Below, piece by piece: positions 16,656-26,420 of a DNA stretch of 64,000 nt (within the stretch, counting starts at the first letter, position 1; every line of letters starts with the position of its first letter). The position numbers and the translations under genes are program-made. The notes beneath the pieces were generated by a model. The model did no database searches. It worked only from the letters and a program-made list of their open reading frames with translations, and was not told the origin of the DNA. The stretch is from Tolypothrix brevis GSE-NOS-MK-07-07A (GTDB taxonomy: Bacteria; Cyanobacteriota; Cyanobacteriia; Cyanobacteriales; Nostocaceae), in the NCBI GenBank assembly GCA_019358985.1, contig JAHHIJ010000027.1:30275-94274 (forward strand). The letters are read 5' to 3'.

Positions 16656-17885
16656 TTAGATTGTGTATGTAGAGACTTGATACTGCTGAGTATGCGATCG
16701 CTTTTTTTCTAATATTTTTTCAGCACCTTCGACTAAAGCCTGCACCCTAGCTGTCCAACTGTGATGATTTACGATCTCGATGCGAGCAAATCGTCCCATT
16801 TCCGGTAGTGTTTCTCTGTTGTGATAAGCTTCTACCAAGGCACGTTTTAAATCATCTTTGTCACCTGGTTGAAACAAGAAACCTGTTTTGCGATCGCATA
16901 CCAAACGTGTAGCATCTTCAAAAGCTGATGCTATGACTGGTTTAGCCATTGCCATGTACTCATAAAGTTTCATCGGTGACAGATACATCTTCCCCATCTG
17001 AAGTTCAACTTGCCCTGAATAACCAACATCAAAGCCAGCGATATACTGTGGCACTTCCTGCCAAGGAACTCGACCTACAAAGGCTACATAAGGGGAAAGT
17101 TCAAGTTCTTCAACCTGCTTTTCCAAAGCAGATTTCATTGCACCATCACCTACTACTACCAGCGATATATCCAAACCTTCATCTCGTAATTCTGAGATCG
17201 CTTTTATTAGTAAATCTAAGCCAGTCCAAGCATATAAACTACCAACAAAACCTATGGTAAAACCTGGGAATATCCGCTCTGGGATATGTATTCCTGGATT
17301 AATAAAATCAATATCAACTCCATTTGGCACTAAGACAATTTTTTCACTTGGAATATCATAATCATGTATCAATATTTCTTTTAAAGTTTCACTAACACAG
17401 GCTAAAACATCGCATTTTTTATATGCTCTGATTTCCATCCAACGAGCTAAACTATCCAGTATTAATGCTTTTCGTTCTGCTTTAGCTTCATAAAAAAGTA
17501 AAGCTTCAGCTTGCAAAATCCAAGGTATTCCTTGCCATTGAAATATCCAGCCCAGACATTGCAGAGTTGCAGCGTATTCATAAACCCAATCTACTTGATT
17601 TTTAAGTTCTTGCCAGCTTTTCCAAGAGTTGATAACACCCAACCCGATACGCATAAAATCTACTACTAAGGTGTGGAAAAATCCCCTGCTAATTACTTCC
17701 CCAGAACCCTTTTCTGACCATTTTTTTGGAACTTTATCCCCTACAATAAATGTTTCAATTTTCCAATCTAGTGTTTTAAAGCCCTTGAGGATTCCCAAAA
17801 TTCGGGAACGGGGACCAGACATCTCTGCGTCAGGATGTGTTGAAATTCGAGGTGCTGCTGCTAAAAAACCAAGCCGCTGTTGCAT
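16656..17885 (-). CDS. Glycosyltransferase family 4 protein
   Basis: 409 residues, GT-B fold. An N-terminal Rossmann half with a lipophilic WKSWQELKNQVDWVYEYAA stretch is followed by the donor-binding half: IVLVPNGVDIDFINPG, FTIGFVGSLYAWTGLDLLIKAI, VVVGDGAMK, VAFVGRVPWQEVPQYI and the EX7E-like SPMKLYEYMAMAKPVIAS. It adds one sugar to the growing lipid-linked repeat unit in the cytoplasm. Only 11 bases separate it from the GT2 gene before it. Confidence 0.9.
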   Translation of the reverse strand: MQQRLGFLAAAPRISTHPDAEMSGPRSRILGILKGFKTLDWKIETFIVGDKVPKKWSEKGSGEVISRGFFHTLVVDFMRIGLGVINSWKSWQELKNQVDWVYEYAATLQCLGWIFQWQGIPWILQAEALLFYEAKAERKALILDSLARWMEIRAYKKCDVLACVSETLKEILIHDYDIPSEKIVLVPNGVDIDFINPGIHIPERIFPGFTIGFVGSLYAWTGLDLLIKAISELRDEGLDISLVVVGDGAMKSALEKQVEELELSPYVAFVGRVPWQEVPQYIAGFDVGYSGQVELQMGKMYLSPMKLYEYMAMAKPVIASAFEDATRLVCDRKTGFLFQPGDKDDLKRALVEAYHNRETLPEMGRFARIEIVNHHSWTARVQALVEGAEKILEKKRSHTQQYQVSTYTI

Positions 17886-17896
17886 TTTTTTATCCC

Positions 17897-18778
17897 TTAA
17901 CCTTGTGGAATATCTTCAGCAAATGTGGGAGATGCTGCCAAGTTCTTGTAACCAATAATGGCGCGTAAATAAGGTAAAAACCAATAAATTAGCCAAAATA
18001 TCCCAGAATGACGACGACAGAATGTAGCCCACGGTTTAAACGGAAAAGCTTTGACTTGAACTACCTTTTTTAAGCGTTCTAAAACAGGTAATTTTGTATC
18101 TACCCAGCTGTTGCGAATTGAGTTTTTACTACAGGTTCCGACATACTCAGGTGCAACCCATATAGAGTAACCTAATTTTCTTGCCCTTAACCCGTAATCT
18201 AAGTCTCCTAAACTGTGGATGAATGCTGCATCAATATTCTCTAATTTTTTGGCAACAGCATGAGGAATTAGCACGCAGTTACCAAACATGGTGTCACATT
18301 CTTGGAGAAGTTGAGTTGAACCCAAAAATTCATATTTGTTGGAGTACCATTTGCAAGATTTAACTGCACCACCGTAGGAGGCTTTTCCAGTCAGCAAATC
18401 TTTAGTTGTTCCAACTAATATTGAGTTTTTACAACCCTCTTTTGACAATTCTTGATGAATACTTAATAAGCGTTCAAAAGTTTTTGATTCCAGTATGGTG
18501 TCATCATTCAACCAAAGATAGTAGTCATAATCTCTTTGCATTGCTTCAGCAAATGCCAGCCTCATTCCTCCAACCCAGAATAGATTCCCATTACCCTTAA
18601 GAATCCGAACTTGTGGATAGAAAGCTTTAACTATCCCTGAAGTACCATCAGAACTTCCATCATCGGTTAAATAAACATCAAAAGATTTTGTTTGCTGGTA
18701 TAACGCACGCAGACAAGTAAGAGTTGTCTCGCATCTGTTAAAACAAGTCATTATGACTGCTATCTGTGGTTGTTTCAT
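17897..18778 (-). CDS. Glycosyltransferase family 2 protein
   Basis: 293 residues, GT-A fold. IAVIMTCFNRCETTLTCLRAL starts the nucleotide-binding fold, VYLTDDGSSDGT follows, and YYLWLNDDTIL holds the DDD/DxD-like metal site. A later segment FGNCVLIPHAVAKKLENIDAAFIHSLGDLDYGLRARKLGY is typical of rhamnosyl-transferase-like GT2 proteins. A hydrophobic, aromatic C-terminus (GIFWLIYWFLPYLRAIIGY) may attach to the membrane. Donor unknown. Confidence 0.9.
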   Translation of the reverse strand: MKQPQIAVIMTCFNRCETTLTCLRALYQQTKSFDVYLTDDGSSDGTSGIVKAFYPQVRILKGNGNLFWVGGMRLAFAEAMQRDYDYYLWLNDDTILESKTFERLLSIHQELSKEGCKNSILVGTTKDLLTGKASYGGAVKSCKWYSNKYEFLGSTQLLQECDTMFGNCVLIPHAVAKKLENIDAAFIHSLGDLDYGLRARKLGYSIWVAPEYVGTCSKNSIRNSWVDTKLPVLERLKKVVQVKAFPFKPWATFCRRHSGIFWLIYWFLPYLRAIIGYKNLAASPTFAEDIPQG

Positions 18779-18861
18779 CGATTATTTATTTCTCCCCTTA
18801 ATTAAAGATAATTTATCTTTGATTACAGATTTAAATATTAGTTAACGTTTCGATAAAGCTT

Positions 18862-19842
18862 TTATATAGAGAATGCCGCATTTAATTCCTCTAAACTAAA
18901 TTTATGCAAATCCTCTAATTTGATATAACGAGATTGAATCCCATTAGGTGCAGCGAAGAATTTTTCCATCATTGCTTCTGGTTGTTTCTTCCCACCACCT
19001 TCTTTTTCAATAAGTTTAGCGATATAACTGCAATAAGCTAATCTCAAATCGTTCATTTTTTTGAGGGTTTGTTGTCGAATTTTTTGTGGCTCAGGAGCTA
19101 GATGTTTGAAAATTTGCACAGCTTCAGCAACTGCCTGAGGTTCTGGAGACACAATGATTGAATTCTCAGGAGTAAAAAATTCGTCTCGTCCACCTTTACT
19201 TGGGGTACTAATAACTGGAATTCCACAAAGTAAGTATTCACTTGAAGCTAGATTTGCTCCTTCAACTGCTGAAAGAATCAAACCGACATAGGACTGGTTA
19301 TACTTCTTTGCTAATTCTGTACGTGGAAGAAAACTTTTGTTGAAATCGGCATGTTTCAGTTCTGGACAGAAAGTATGCAAGTCACCACCATAGGATGCAA
19401 CCATCAATCTTTCTACATTTTTTGCCAGCCAAAGACGCTTTGATTCATTGAGTTGTGCCGTGTAGATTGCATCATAGAGCTTTGGTTGATCAAGTATTTC
19501 ATACAAATACTCATTTATATAAAAATTTTGGTTGAAGTGCGCTCCACGAACTAAGAAACATTTTCTTAGTTCTTCTTCATCTGATGCATTTACCATTAAG
19601 TGATGCGTTCTTCCCTCCAAACTATGCAGGGTTGCCTTTATCTTTCTTAGCAACATTTGCTTAGGTGTTCCACACCATCCAGGAACATGTTCTAAAACAT
19701 GTTTTGGACGAAACCATTTAGGGAGAGGTTTATGTGTAATTTTTTTTTGCTCATAAACCACTCCACCAAGGAAAGGATAGCTTCCAAGAAAGGAAACAAT
19801 CAGAGGCTGAGTACTGAAAATATAAAAACCGTGAAACAACAT
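18862..19842 (-). CDS. Glycosyltransferase, GT4-like C-terminal half
   Basis: 326 residues. The C-terminal region SYVGLILSAVEGANLASSEYLLCGIPVISTPSKGGRDEFFTPENSIIV is the GT-B donor-site pattern with the conserved Glu and Gly-Ile-Pro-Val. The N-terminal half (FYIFSTQPLIVSFLGSYPFLGGVVY) is less typical and lacks the usual glycine-rich loop, so the protein belongs to a divergent branch. Some 260 bases of AT-rich sequence without a gene separate it from the next gene upstream. Its role in repeat-unit assembly is inferred from the cluster. Confidence 0.8.
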   Translation of the reverse strand: MLFHGFYIFSTQPLIVSFLGSYPFLGGVVYEQKKITHKPLPKWFRPKHVLEHVPGWCGTPKQMLLRKIKATLHSLEGRTHHLMVNASDEEELRKCFLVRGAHFNQNFYINEYLYEILDQPKLYDAIYTAQLNESKRLWLAKNVERLMVASYGGDLHTFCPELKHADFNKSFLPRTELAKKYNQSYVGLILSAVEGANLASSEYLLCGIPVISTPSKGGRDEFFTPENSIIVSPEPQAVAEAVQIFKHLAPEPQKIRQQTLKKMNDLRLAYCSYIAKLIEKEGGGKKQPEAMMEKFFAAPNGIQSRYIKLEDLHKFSLEELNAAFSI

Positions 19843-20102
19843 ACAGATAATTTACCTTACTTAACTATGTTATTAAAAGACAAGAATTCTTAATTTACAA
19901 TTGCAGAGTATGGAGGTAGAAGCAAAAGTAGATATTCTTTATTTATAGTCATTATTTAAGACATAGTTTATGTTTATTCCATAAAGAATAACTTGATAGT
20001 TATTGTACGCTTCACAAAACACAGGATATCAACTCAAGGAACATAATTTCATTACAGCGCGAATCACAATTGTATTTAATCGTCCTATTGAACTGAATTT
20101 AT

Positions 20103-21119
20103 TTATAGATTTGCAACTTTTTCTATCCAATTACTCACGTTAATATTTAAATTAATTACACGCAGTTTTTGTTCTATTTTCCTTACAGTCAACATATGCC
20201 GATGCATAACTGATGTGCGTGGCATATTATGTCTGACAACTGCTTCACATAACCATTGATATTTATATGATCCTAGATTAAAGTTCTTCAGACTTTTAAT
20301 TTGTGCATTCCAATCGTTATAGAAAAACAAATTGAAATAATGAATTGACACTATTTCATCCCAAGCTTTAATTCGCGATTCTTTCGATAAGCGATTATGC
20401 AAGGGTAATGGATAACTACAAGTAGAAGAAAAATGAGATATATTTTCTTCTAAGGAGCATAAAGTCACAGACAGAACTGACTGTTCTACAAAATAAATCC
20501 CTTGGGGAGGGGTAATGTCTAAACGCATTACCTTTTCAAAATTTTCTTTCCAAGCTGTGAATATACCAGCATTTCTTCTCACCGCAACTAAACCAGAATT
20601 CCAGTAACCTCTAATATTTTTTTTGCCAATTGGTGTGTTGACAAATATCTCGCGTTTGACTCCAAGCACTTCATACAGTTTCATCCAGTACCAGTCTTGA
20701 GGATCTTTATTTCCAGTAGAACCAATTCCTTGACCATATTCTGGACGTATCCGGACGTTGGAATCTGATGGTAATAAAAACTCTTTAGGCTCAGAAAAAA
20801 AGCATTTATCACTGTCTAGAAAAACTAAAATATCCGCATCTATGTTTTGTTCTGCATAGGCACAAACTAAAGGCTTATTTGCTAAATAATAGTTATGAAA
20901 CTCTTCATTTATGGGAACTTGTTGATGAATAACTTGCAAAGCTGTAAAGGCTTTTCGAGTTTCCATAGAGATAGGTTCACCTACTCTGGGATGAAAACTA
21001 TATATGGGTGTATCTTTTAAATTGCCGCAGAATTTGCGAATACTTTCTGCAAGCATTAGAGATTGACCTTCTAAACGACCAGGTTCTGTACAAATGATAA
21101 AAGCTATAGGTACTGACAT
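20103..21119 (-). CDS. Putative nucleotide-diphospho-sugar transferase
   Basis: 338 residues. AFIICTEPGRLEGQSLMLAESIRKF, then ADILVFLDSDKCFFSEPKEF with a DSD metal-binding motif, then GYWNSGLVAVRRNAGIFTAWKENF, the pattern of GT-A enzymes related to GT8 and DUF-type sugar transferases. Start at ATG with AGGA upstream. No exact family is named with certainty. The place inside the exopolysaccharide cluster supports a sugar transfer role. Confidence 0.75.
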   Translation of the reverse strand: MSVPIAFIICTEPGRLEGQSLMLAESIRKFCGNLKDTPIYSFHPRVGEPISMETRKAFTALQVIHQQVPINEEFHNYYLANKPLVCAYAEQNIDADILVFLDSDKCFFSEPKEFLLPSDSNVRIRPEYGQGIGSTGNKDPQDWYWMKLYEVLGVKREIFVNTPIGKKNIRGYWNSGLVAVRRNAGIFTAWKENFEKVMRLDITPPQGIYFVEQSVLSVTLCSLEENISHFSSTCSYPLPLHNRLSKESRIKAWDEIVSIHYFNLFFYNDWNAQIKSLKNFNLGSYKYQWLCEAVVRHNMPRTSVMHRHMLTVRKIEQKLRVINLNINVSNWIEKVANL

Positions 21120-21256
21120 CTTGTGTTTTTCCTTACTTAATGAAATGTGAACTGAATCAATAACTGCTTGTTTAATTAAGGATGTAGTAATTACTAGTTA
21201 TAAAAGTTAAGAGTTGGATTTAAAATTAGGTGAATATATAGCATTTCCTAGTCTGC

Positions 21257-21331
21257 TGAGGTACAAATTTATCTGCGTCCATCGGCGTTTATCTATCTTC
21301 ATCTGCGGTTAATTCAATATTCTGTACCTCA
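21257..21331. repeat. 75-base repeat with TGAGGTACA ends
   Basis: TGAGGTACA and TGTACCTCA enclose words of the type ATCTGCGTCCATCGGCG and CATCTGCGGTTAA. Such TCTGCG words are common intergenic repeats in cyanobacteria. It lies between two glycosyltransferase genes of the cluster, in an otherwise empty 299-base gap. Confidence 0.65.
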
Positions 21332-21418
21332 TGAATGTGGGAATCGCTAAAAGCTTTTCTATAAGAGTACGACTAATAGCTCCAGTCTTTTTTAAGAGTT
21401 AAAGAGATTGATTCAAAT

Positions 21419-22678
21419 TTATGTTGGTTTAGTTTCTCTGAGGATTTCCTGAAATAAAGCTGAATAGCGACGTGCTTGAAGTTGCAGCGTAAATTCTCGT
21501 TCTGCTTTTGCGCGTGCATAGAAAGATAGTTTCTGATGTCTCTCTGGATTTTCTAATACCCAGGTAATTCCTTTGGCAAAATCTTCAACTTCATAAGGTT
21601 TCGCCAAATAACCATTCTGTTCATGGTCAACAATATCTTTTAAACCAGTAGAATGAAATGCCACAACTGGAGTACCACAAGCGAGGGACTCAGAGGCTGT
21701 TTGTCCGAAAGATTCCTGAAGAGATGGCACTAACATCACATCAGCTGCTGAGTAAACACTTGCTAAAGACGTATTATCATGCAAGTGTCCTAAATAGTGT
21801 GTTTTAAAACCTAAATCAGGGGGGTTTTCCGGTTGAGATGCACCGAAAATAACGACATTCCAGCTATCATTCCAGCCGGCTTTGCTCAATTGTTGCAGTG
21901 ATGGTTGCAATAAATGAAACCCTTTATTTCTATCACTTGTTGCCTGTAAGGCTCCGAAAAGAATGAGTTTTCTATCTTGAGGTAAATTGAGAATTTCGCG
22001 TGCTAAAACTTGATTGATCGGTCGAAACATTTGAGTATCAAGTCCATGTGGAATGACCTCAATTCGCAAATTTTGGAACAATGAACTAGAACTAGCACAA
22101 TTAGCTAACCAAGAACTTGGAGAAATAAGAGTTAAATTCAAATCTTTCCAAGCTTTTGCTTTACGCTTCCATACCCAACGGGACAAATCCCAATCATTAC
22201 CACTGTTGAGTTGAGGACAGGCTCCACAAGATACGGTATAGCGATCGCATTCTCCAATTACATGACATCCACCAGTAAATCCCCAGCTATCATGAAGAGT
22301 CCAAACTAAAGGTTGCTTTAACTTAGCAAGGGTTTCTATCTGCATAAAAGCCGCACTAATCCAGTGCAAATTGATAATATCTGGATTAATCTGAGCAACT
22401 TGGGGAATAACTCTATCTGGCAACCATTGAGTAAAAAATGAAGTATTACTTCTTTGACGATAAAACTTTAATGGTAAAGTCTCAAATGTCAATTTTGTCT
22501 TTGCTATGCCTTGATTTAGTCTAATTTTAGGTGCAATTACTGTTTTGTCATCACTCAGTTTCTCTTGCACCAGCATTTGAGAATCTAGCCCAATATATTG
22601 TAAACCTTTGTGCAAGCGATATGCAGCGCGAGCCGCACCGCCACTAATATCATGAGTACTAAGATGCAAAATCTTCAC
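21419..22678 (-). CDS. Glycosyltransferase family 4 protein (colanic-acid WcaC-like)
   Basis: 419 residues, starting with GTG. MKILHLSTHDISGGAARAAYRLHKGL is the acceptor-half start common to WcaC-like enzymes; LVWTLHDSWGFTGGCHVIGECDRY and CGACPQL are also typical of that group. The donor half has ILFGALQATSDRNKGFHLL, SVYSAADVMLVPSLQESFGQTASESLACGTPVVAF with the EX7E motif. Its first 20 bases overlap the 3' end of the polymerase gene, so the two are probably translated together. Confidence 0.9.
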   Translation of the reverse strand: MKILHLSTHDISGGAARAAYRLHKGLQYIGLDSQMLVQEKLSDDKTVIAPKIRLNQGIAKTKLTFETLPLKFYRQRSNTSFFTQWLPDRVIPQVAQINPDIINLHWISAAFMQIETLAKLKQPLVWTLHDSWGFTGGCHVIGECDRYTVSCGACPQLNSGNDWDLSRWVWKRKAKAWKDLNLTLISPSSWLANCASSSSLFQNLRIEVIPHGLDTQMFRPINQVLAREILNLPQDRKLILFGALQATSDRNKGFHLLQPSLQQLSKAGWNDSWNVVIFGASQPENPPDLGFKTHYLGHLHDNTSLASVYSAADVMLVPSLQESFGQTASESLACGTPVVAFHSTGLKDIVDHEQNGYLAKPYEVEDFAKGITWVLENPERHQKLSFYARAKAEREFTLQLQARRYSALFQEILRETKPT

Positions 22679-23951
22679 TTCTATTAACCTTTTGATTGCT
22701 AAAATTACTTGACGATGAAAACTTATTCAAGATAATACTTTTTCGAGTTCTTTCATACTCAAGAGTCAGAGATAAAGAAGTTGTGACATACATTAACCAA
22801 TTCCAACTGGGAGTTAATAATCTCGCTTCTGAAAAATTCACTATGATGATGATGAGTAGCATCTGCACAGGCCAATAATCTTGTGGTTTTTTCGCAATTG
22901 AGATAACACGAGTCATTGCCATAATAAAAAAGCGGATAAAACCTGCGGCAAAAGTCAAAAAGCCTAAGATTCCTAATTCTAATAACAGTTCTAAAAAACC
23001 ATTGTGAGCATTACTAGCCCAATCAAGAGTTGCTCTGAGATTAGATGCAGCGCTAGTAGTCCAAAATCCATAAAATCCATAACCTAACCAAGGTCTTTCC
23101 AAAATTTTGGCAATTATCATTTCCCAGAGGTCAGAACGTCCACTAAATGTCAGGTCTTTACCGGAAGCACCCACTACACCTTCTGCATTATTCGTAATAA
23201 ATATTGAAGAACTTATAACTAGCATTACAACTAAGCTAATCATCATAACTTGCAATTTGTAGTTATTTTGTCTAACTAATTTGTAGAAAGGTAAAAGTAA
23301 TATCATTGTCAACAAAATCGTCAAAGCTGTTGTTGAACGCGAGAGGATAATTAAGCATATAGATATTCCACATAGCACCCACATTAACCAGCGATATCGA
23401 TTGACACTCAGACCAAGGTGTAAAAAAACTCCTGCACTCCAAGCCATTATGTATCCTAGTTCATTCTTATGACCGAAAATTCCGCTCCACATACCTGCTA
23501 ATTCCGGTGCTTTGTGAATATAACCTGGCATTAATGCCGAAAAGAATATAGATAACGATGCTGCTGTACCCAATCCCCAAGCTATTAGCCTCATTTGTTC
23601 TGTAAGGCTATAACGCATCGCCAAATAAATTGCGAGTAAATATATTCTGATTAGACCTCTTATATAAGTGAGACTAGTACCTATGTCTTCCGTCCATAAA
23701 AGAGAAAAGAAGATTATTGCTAGTAATAAAAACTGAAGTTTACCTCTCGTAACTACATACAAAAAACCTTTCCAATATAAAAGTATGAAATAAAATAAAA
23801 TGGCATATGAAATTAGATTAAGCAAATTATCTACTATACTGCCTCCCAATGGAGACAGAGAAATTTCTTGTGCAGGGCGTATTGACAACGTTCCAACAGA
23901 AATGAATATTAGTAAGATAGTTAATAGTTTTTCCGATAATTTAATCTTCAA
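22659..23951 (-). CDS. O-antigen ligase/polymerase family protein (Wzy-like)
   Basis: 430 residues with about ten to twelve hydrophobic helices and few charges. The large periplasmic loop and the SGRSDLWEMIIAKILERPWLGYGFYGFW ... NAHNGFLELLLELGILG segment are the signature of the Wzy/WaaL superfamily. In this setting it most likely polymerises repeat units on the outer face of the plasma membrane. The start is TTG; no ATG is available near by. Neighbours are a flippase and glycosyltransferases. Confidence 0.88.
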   Translation of the reverse strand: MKIKLSEKLLTILLIFISVGTLSIRPAQEISLSPLGGSIVDNLLNLISYAILFYFILLYWKGFLYVVTRGKLQFLLLAIIFFSLLWTEDIGTSLTYIRGLIRIYLLAIYLAMRYSLTEQMRLIAWGLGTAASLSIFFSALMPGYIHKAPELAGMWSGIFGHKNELGYIMAWSAGVFLHLGLSVNRYRWLMWVLCGISICLIILSRSTTALTILLTMILLLPFYKLVRQNNYKLQVMMISLVVMLVISSSIFITNNAEGVVGASGKDLTFSGRSDLWEMIIAKILERPWLGYGFYGFWTTSAASNLRATLDWASNAHNGFLELLLELGILGFLTFAAGFIRFFIMAMTRVISIAKKPQDYWPVQMLLIIIIVNFSEARLLTPSWNWLMYVTTSLSLTLEYERTRKSIILNKFSSSSNFSNQKVNRSEDFAS

Positions 23952-23993
23952 GTTTCAACCCCAGATTCCTTTTTGAATTGATTATGGCTATGA

Positions 23994-24920
23994 CTATTTG
24001 TTGATCGTTGAGTAGTTTATTGCTTTCTTCAACCTCTCCTTAAAAATATCCAAAGCAGTTGCTTTATAGACTGTTTTCTGTGTAAAAATATCTGCTTCTA
24101 CATTACGCACAATAAACGGTGGATGCTTCAAGGGAAATTCCATTGCTTCCGTTGGTATATTAATGAACGAACATTCTTGATTAGAGCTAAAATGAGTTGC
24201 GTCTGCACCAATACCAACATTAGAAACTAAATTTACATTGGGAATAATGCTTAGGCTACCCTGCATCCAGGAAGCAAATGTCCATTGGTAATCCCAGGTG
24301 ATACCTGTAGGATTTTCATAAACTGACTGAAATATTCGCTGCCAATAATTTACAAGCTTTGGATCTATCAAAATGTCATTTAAGAGATTTTCTGCTTGTA
24401 CCTCTTTCCAGAGTTTGATGTTCAAATCATAATGTTGCCAAGCACGTCTCCAACTTGCCCAACCCCAGCAATGAGTGTAGCGAGAAAAATAGTAACTATA
24501 ATTTGTGCGTCTGTGCCCAAATTGAACATTCTGTGCAGAAATTGTTGAAATTCTAGTATCGTGCCTGTATTTTTGGAGTAATTTTTCACAGAAGGGGAAA
24601 AAGGTTGGATGAGGTATGCAATCATCTTCTAAAATTATAGTTTCTTCTGTATGGTTGAAAACCCAATCTAAACCAGTATAAACTCGTTTTGCACAGCCTA
24701 AGTTAATCTCAGAATAATTCTTGATAACTTCACAATCCCAATCAACTCTTTCAATAATTGATCGAGTTGCTTCACACTTTTGTGCTTCACCCTCACGGTC
24801 AGTACGAGGTCCATCTGCTATCACAAATAGCTTTGAAGGTTTTACTTGGCGAATAACTTCAAAAACTTTCTCTGTGGTTTGCGGTCGTTTGAAAATAATA
24901 AAGGTAACTGGCGTATTCAT
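23994..24920 (-). CDS. GT2-like glycosyltransferase (HlpA-type)
   Basis: 308 residues. Begins TPVTFIIFKRPQTTEKVFEVIRQVKPSKLFVIADGPR and later has EETIILEDDCIPHPTFFPF, where EDD is the metal-binding acidic group, then YSYYFSRYTHCWGWASWRRAW. This pattern belongs to proteins often labelled hemolysin HlpA-like, which are GT-A fold transferases. Substrate unknown. Placed between the flippase and the polymerase in the cluster. Confidence 0.85.
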   Translation of the reverse strand: MNTPVTFIIFKRPQTTEKVFEVIRQVKPSKLFVIADGPRTDREGEAQKCEATRSIIERVDWDCEVIKNYSEINLGCAKRVYTGLDWVFNHTEETIILEDDCIPHPTFFPFCEKLLQKYRHDTRISTISAQNVQFGHRRTNYSYYFSRYTHCWGWASWRRAWQHYDLNIKLWKEVQAENLLNDILIDPKLVNYWQRIFQSVYENPTGITWDYQWTFASWMQGSLSIIPNVNLVSNVGIGADATHFSSNQECSFINIPTEAMEFPLKHPPFIVRNVEADIFTQKTVYKATALDIFKERLKKAINYSTINK

Positions 24921-25024
24921 GTTTGATTAGACTATTATCTTGAAATAAAAAGGCAAGTTAAAAAATATCAGACACTATTGGAAAGAGATGAGATATCGTT
25001 TATGTACATAAATTATTGATACTT

Positions 25025-26347
25025 TTAAGAATTAGAAAAAGGAAGAAGGGACTGAAGCTGAAGTTTAAATAGTTTGTGTGTTCTTTTGTCAAATCCATTG
25101 CTGATAAAAGCGGCAACAGCTTGAGATATTATAGTTGCGATCGCTGCACCCAGTCCTGCATATTTAGGAATCAACAATAAGTTAAGAATGATGTTTAAAA
25201 TTGCCCCTAATAACGTCTTACCTAAAGAAACATTGTTCAAACCTTCAGCAACAAACCAAGGTGATGTTGCAACACCCATAAATACAAACAACGAAGTCCA
25301 GATATGAACTGCTAATATTGGTCCTGCTTCTGCATATCCACTTCCAAACATCGCCATAATTATGTTTCCGGACAGGAATGTCATTGGTAGAGAAATTGCA
25401 ATAGATATAAATGCCATTAGACGAAGTAATTGTCTTATCCGCTTATAGTAAAGAGTTTCTGATTTTTCTTTAGCTGCGTAGATTGAAGGACCAACGGAGG
25501 AAACAACAGTTGTCGGAATAAAATACCAAATCTCAGAAATTCGGACAGCAGCAGAATAAATACCAACTTCGCTATCTCCTATCATTTGACCTAACATTAT
25601 CTGGTCAATTTTCATAAAAATCAGGATAGCGAATCCCGAAAAAATCAGAGGTAAACTCTCTTTCAAAAGAGTTTTGGCAGCAGAAAAACTCCATGTCCAC
25701 AACCACACTGAAAATCCTTTGGCTTGGTAAATCATTACTAAGCTAATTGCATTCATCACAAATTCTGCTAATGTTACCCAAGCAAAAGCTATCAATGGTG
25801 CTTTGATTAAAATTAGTCCTACTTTGATGAGAGTGTTTAGTAAATAAGCTGCATTTTTAGCGATTACAGTGTATTTTGACTTCACCTGTGATTGAAACCA
25901 CAGTTCAATAGTATCAACAGCCCGAAAAATTCCTGTCACGGCTAAAATCGTAACTAGCCATATCTTCAATGTATCCTTCTCACCTAAGAAAAACATACAG
26001 CCTACGGCTACTAACACAGAGGCAATCCCACCCAGCAGTTTTAGCCAAAAAGCGGTTCCTAAAAGTTCCTCTTTGTTTGATGATTTAGATACGAGATGAC
26101 GAACTAATACATCGTCCAGTCCAAGGGTGAAAATTGGACTAAATAAGCTGACAAAAGCTAAAGCATAATTAAACAGACCATACTGCTTTACTCCTAAGTA
26201 GCGTGCTACCCATACTCCTACGATCAAGCTTGCACCCATACGTAGAATGCGATCGCTAAACAACCAACCTGTATTGGTAATAATTGCACGCAGTCCAGAG
26301 CGAGATTTAAATTGTGATAAGTTGGGAATTTTCAATTTACTTAGCAT
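25025..26347 (-). CDS. Oligosaccharide flippase (Wzx-like)
   Basis: 440 residues from the ATG at 26347; an in-frame TTG at 26395 would add 16 residues. About twelve to fourteen membrane helices. The N-terminal NTGWLFSDRILRMGASLIVGVWVARYLGVKQYGLFNYALAFVSL is the signature of the polysaccharide transport (PST/MOP) family. It would flip the finished lipid-linked repeat unit to the outer face for the Wzy polymerase encoded two genes downstream. The C-terminal YAGLGAAIATIISQAVAAFISN is also typical. Confidence 0.92.
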   Translation of the reverse strand: MLSKLKIPNLSQFKSRSGLRAIITNTGWLFSDRILRMGASLIVGVWVARYLGVKQYGLFNYALAFVSLFSPIFTLGLDDVLVRHLVSKSSNKEELLGTAFWLKLLGGIASVLVAVGCMFFLGEKDTLKIWLVTILAVTGIFRAVDTIELWFQSQVKSKYTVIAKNAAYLLNTLIKVGLILIKAPLIAFAWVTLAEFVMNAISLVMIYQAKGFSVWLWTWSFSAAKTLLKESLPLIFSGFAILIFMKIDQIMLGQMIGDSEVGIYSAAVRISEIWYFIPTTVVSSVGPSIYAAKEKSETLYYKRIRQLLRLMAFISIAISLPMTFLSGNIIMAMFGSGYAEAGPILAVHIWTSLFVFMGVATSPWFVAEGLNNVSLGKTLLGAILNIILNLLLIPKYAGLGAAIATIISQAVAAFISNGFDKRTHKLFKLQLQSLLPFSNS

Positions 26348-26420
26348 TACGTTTTCATTTGAATATGTAACATGTTTAATCTCTATTTTCGTCAACTAAG
26401 TAGATATTGATTCATGGTTT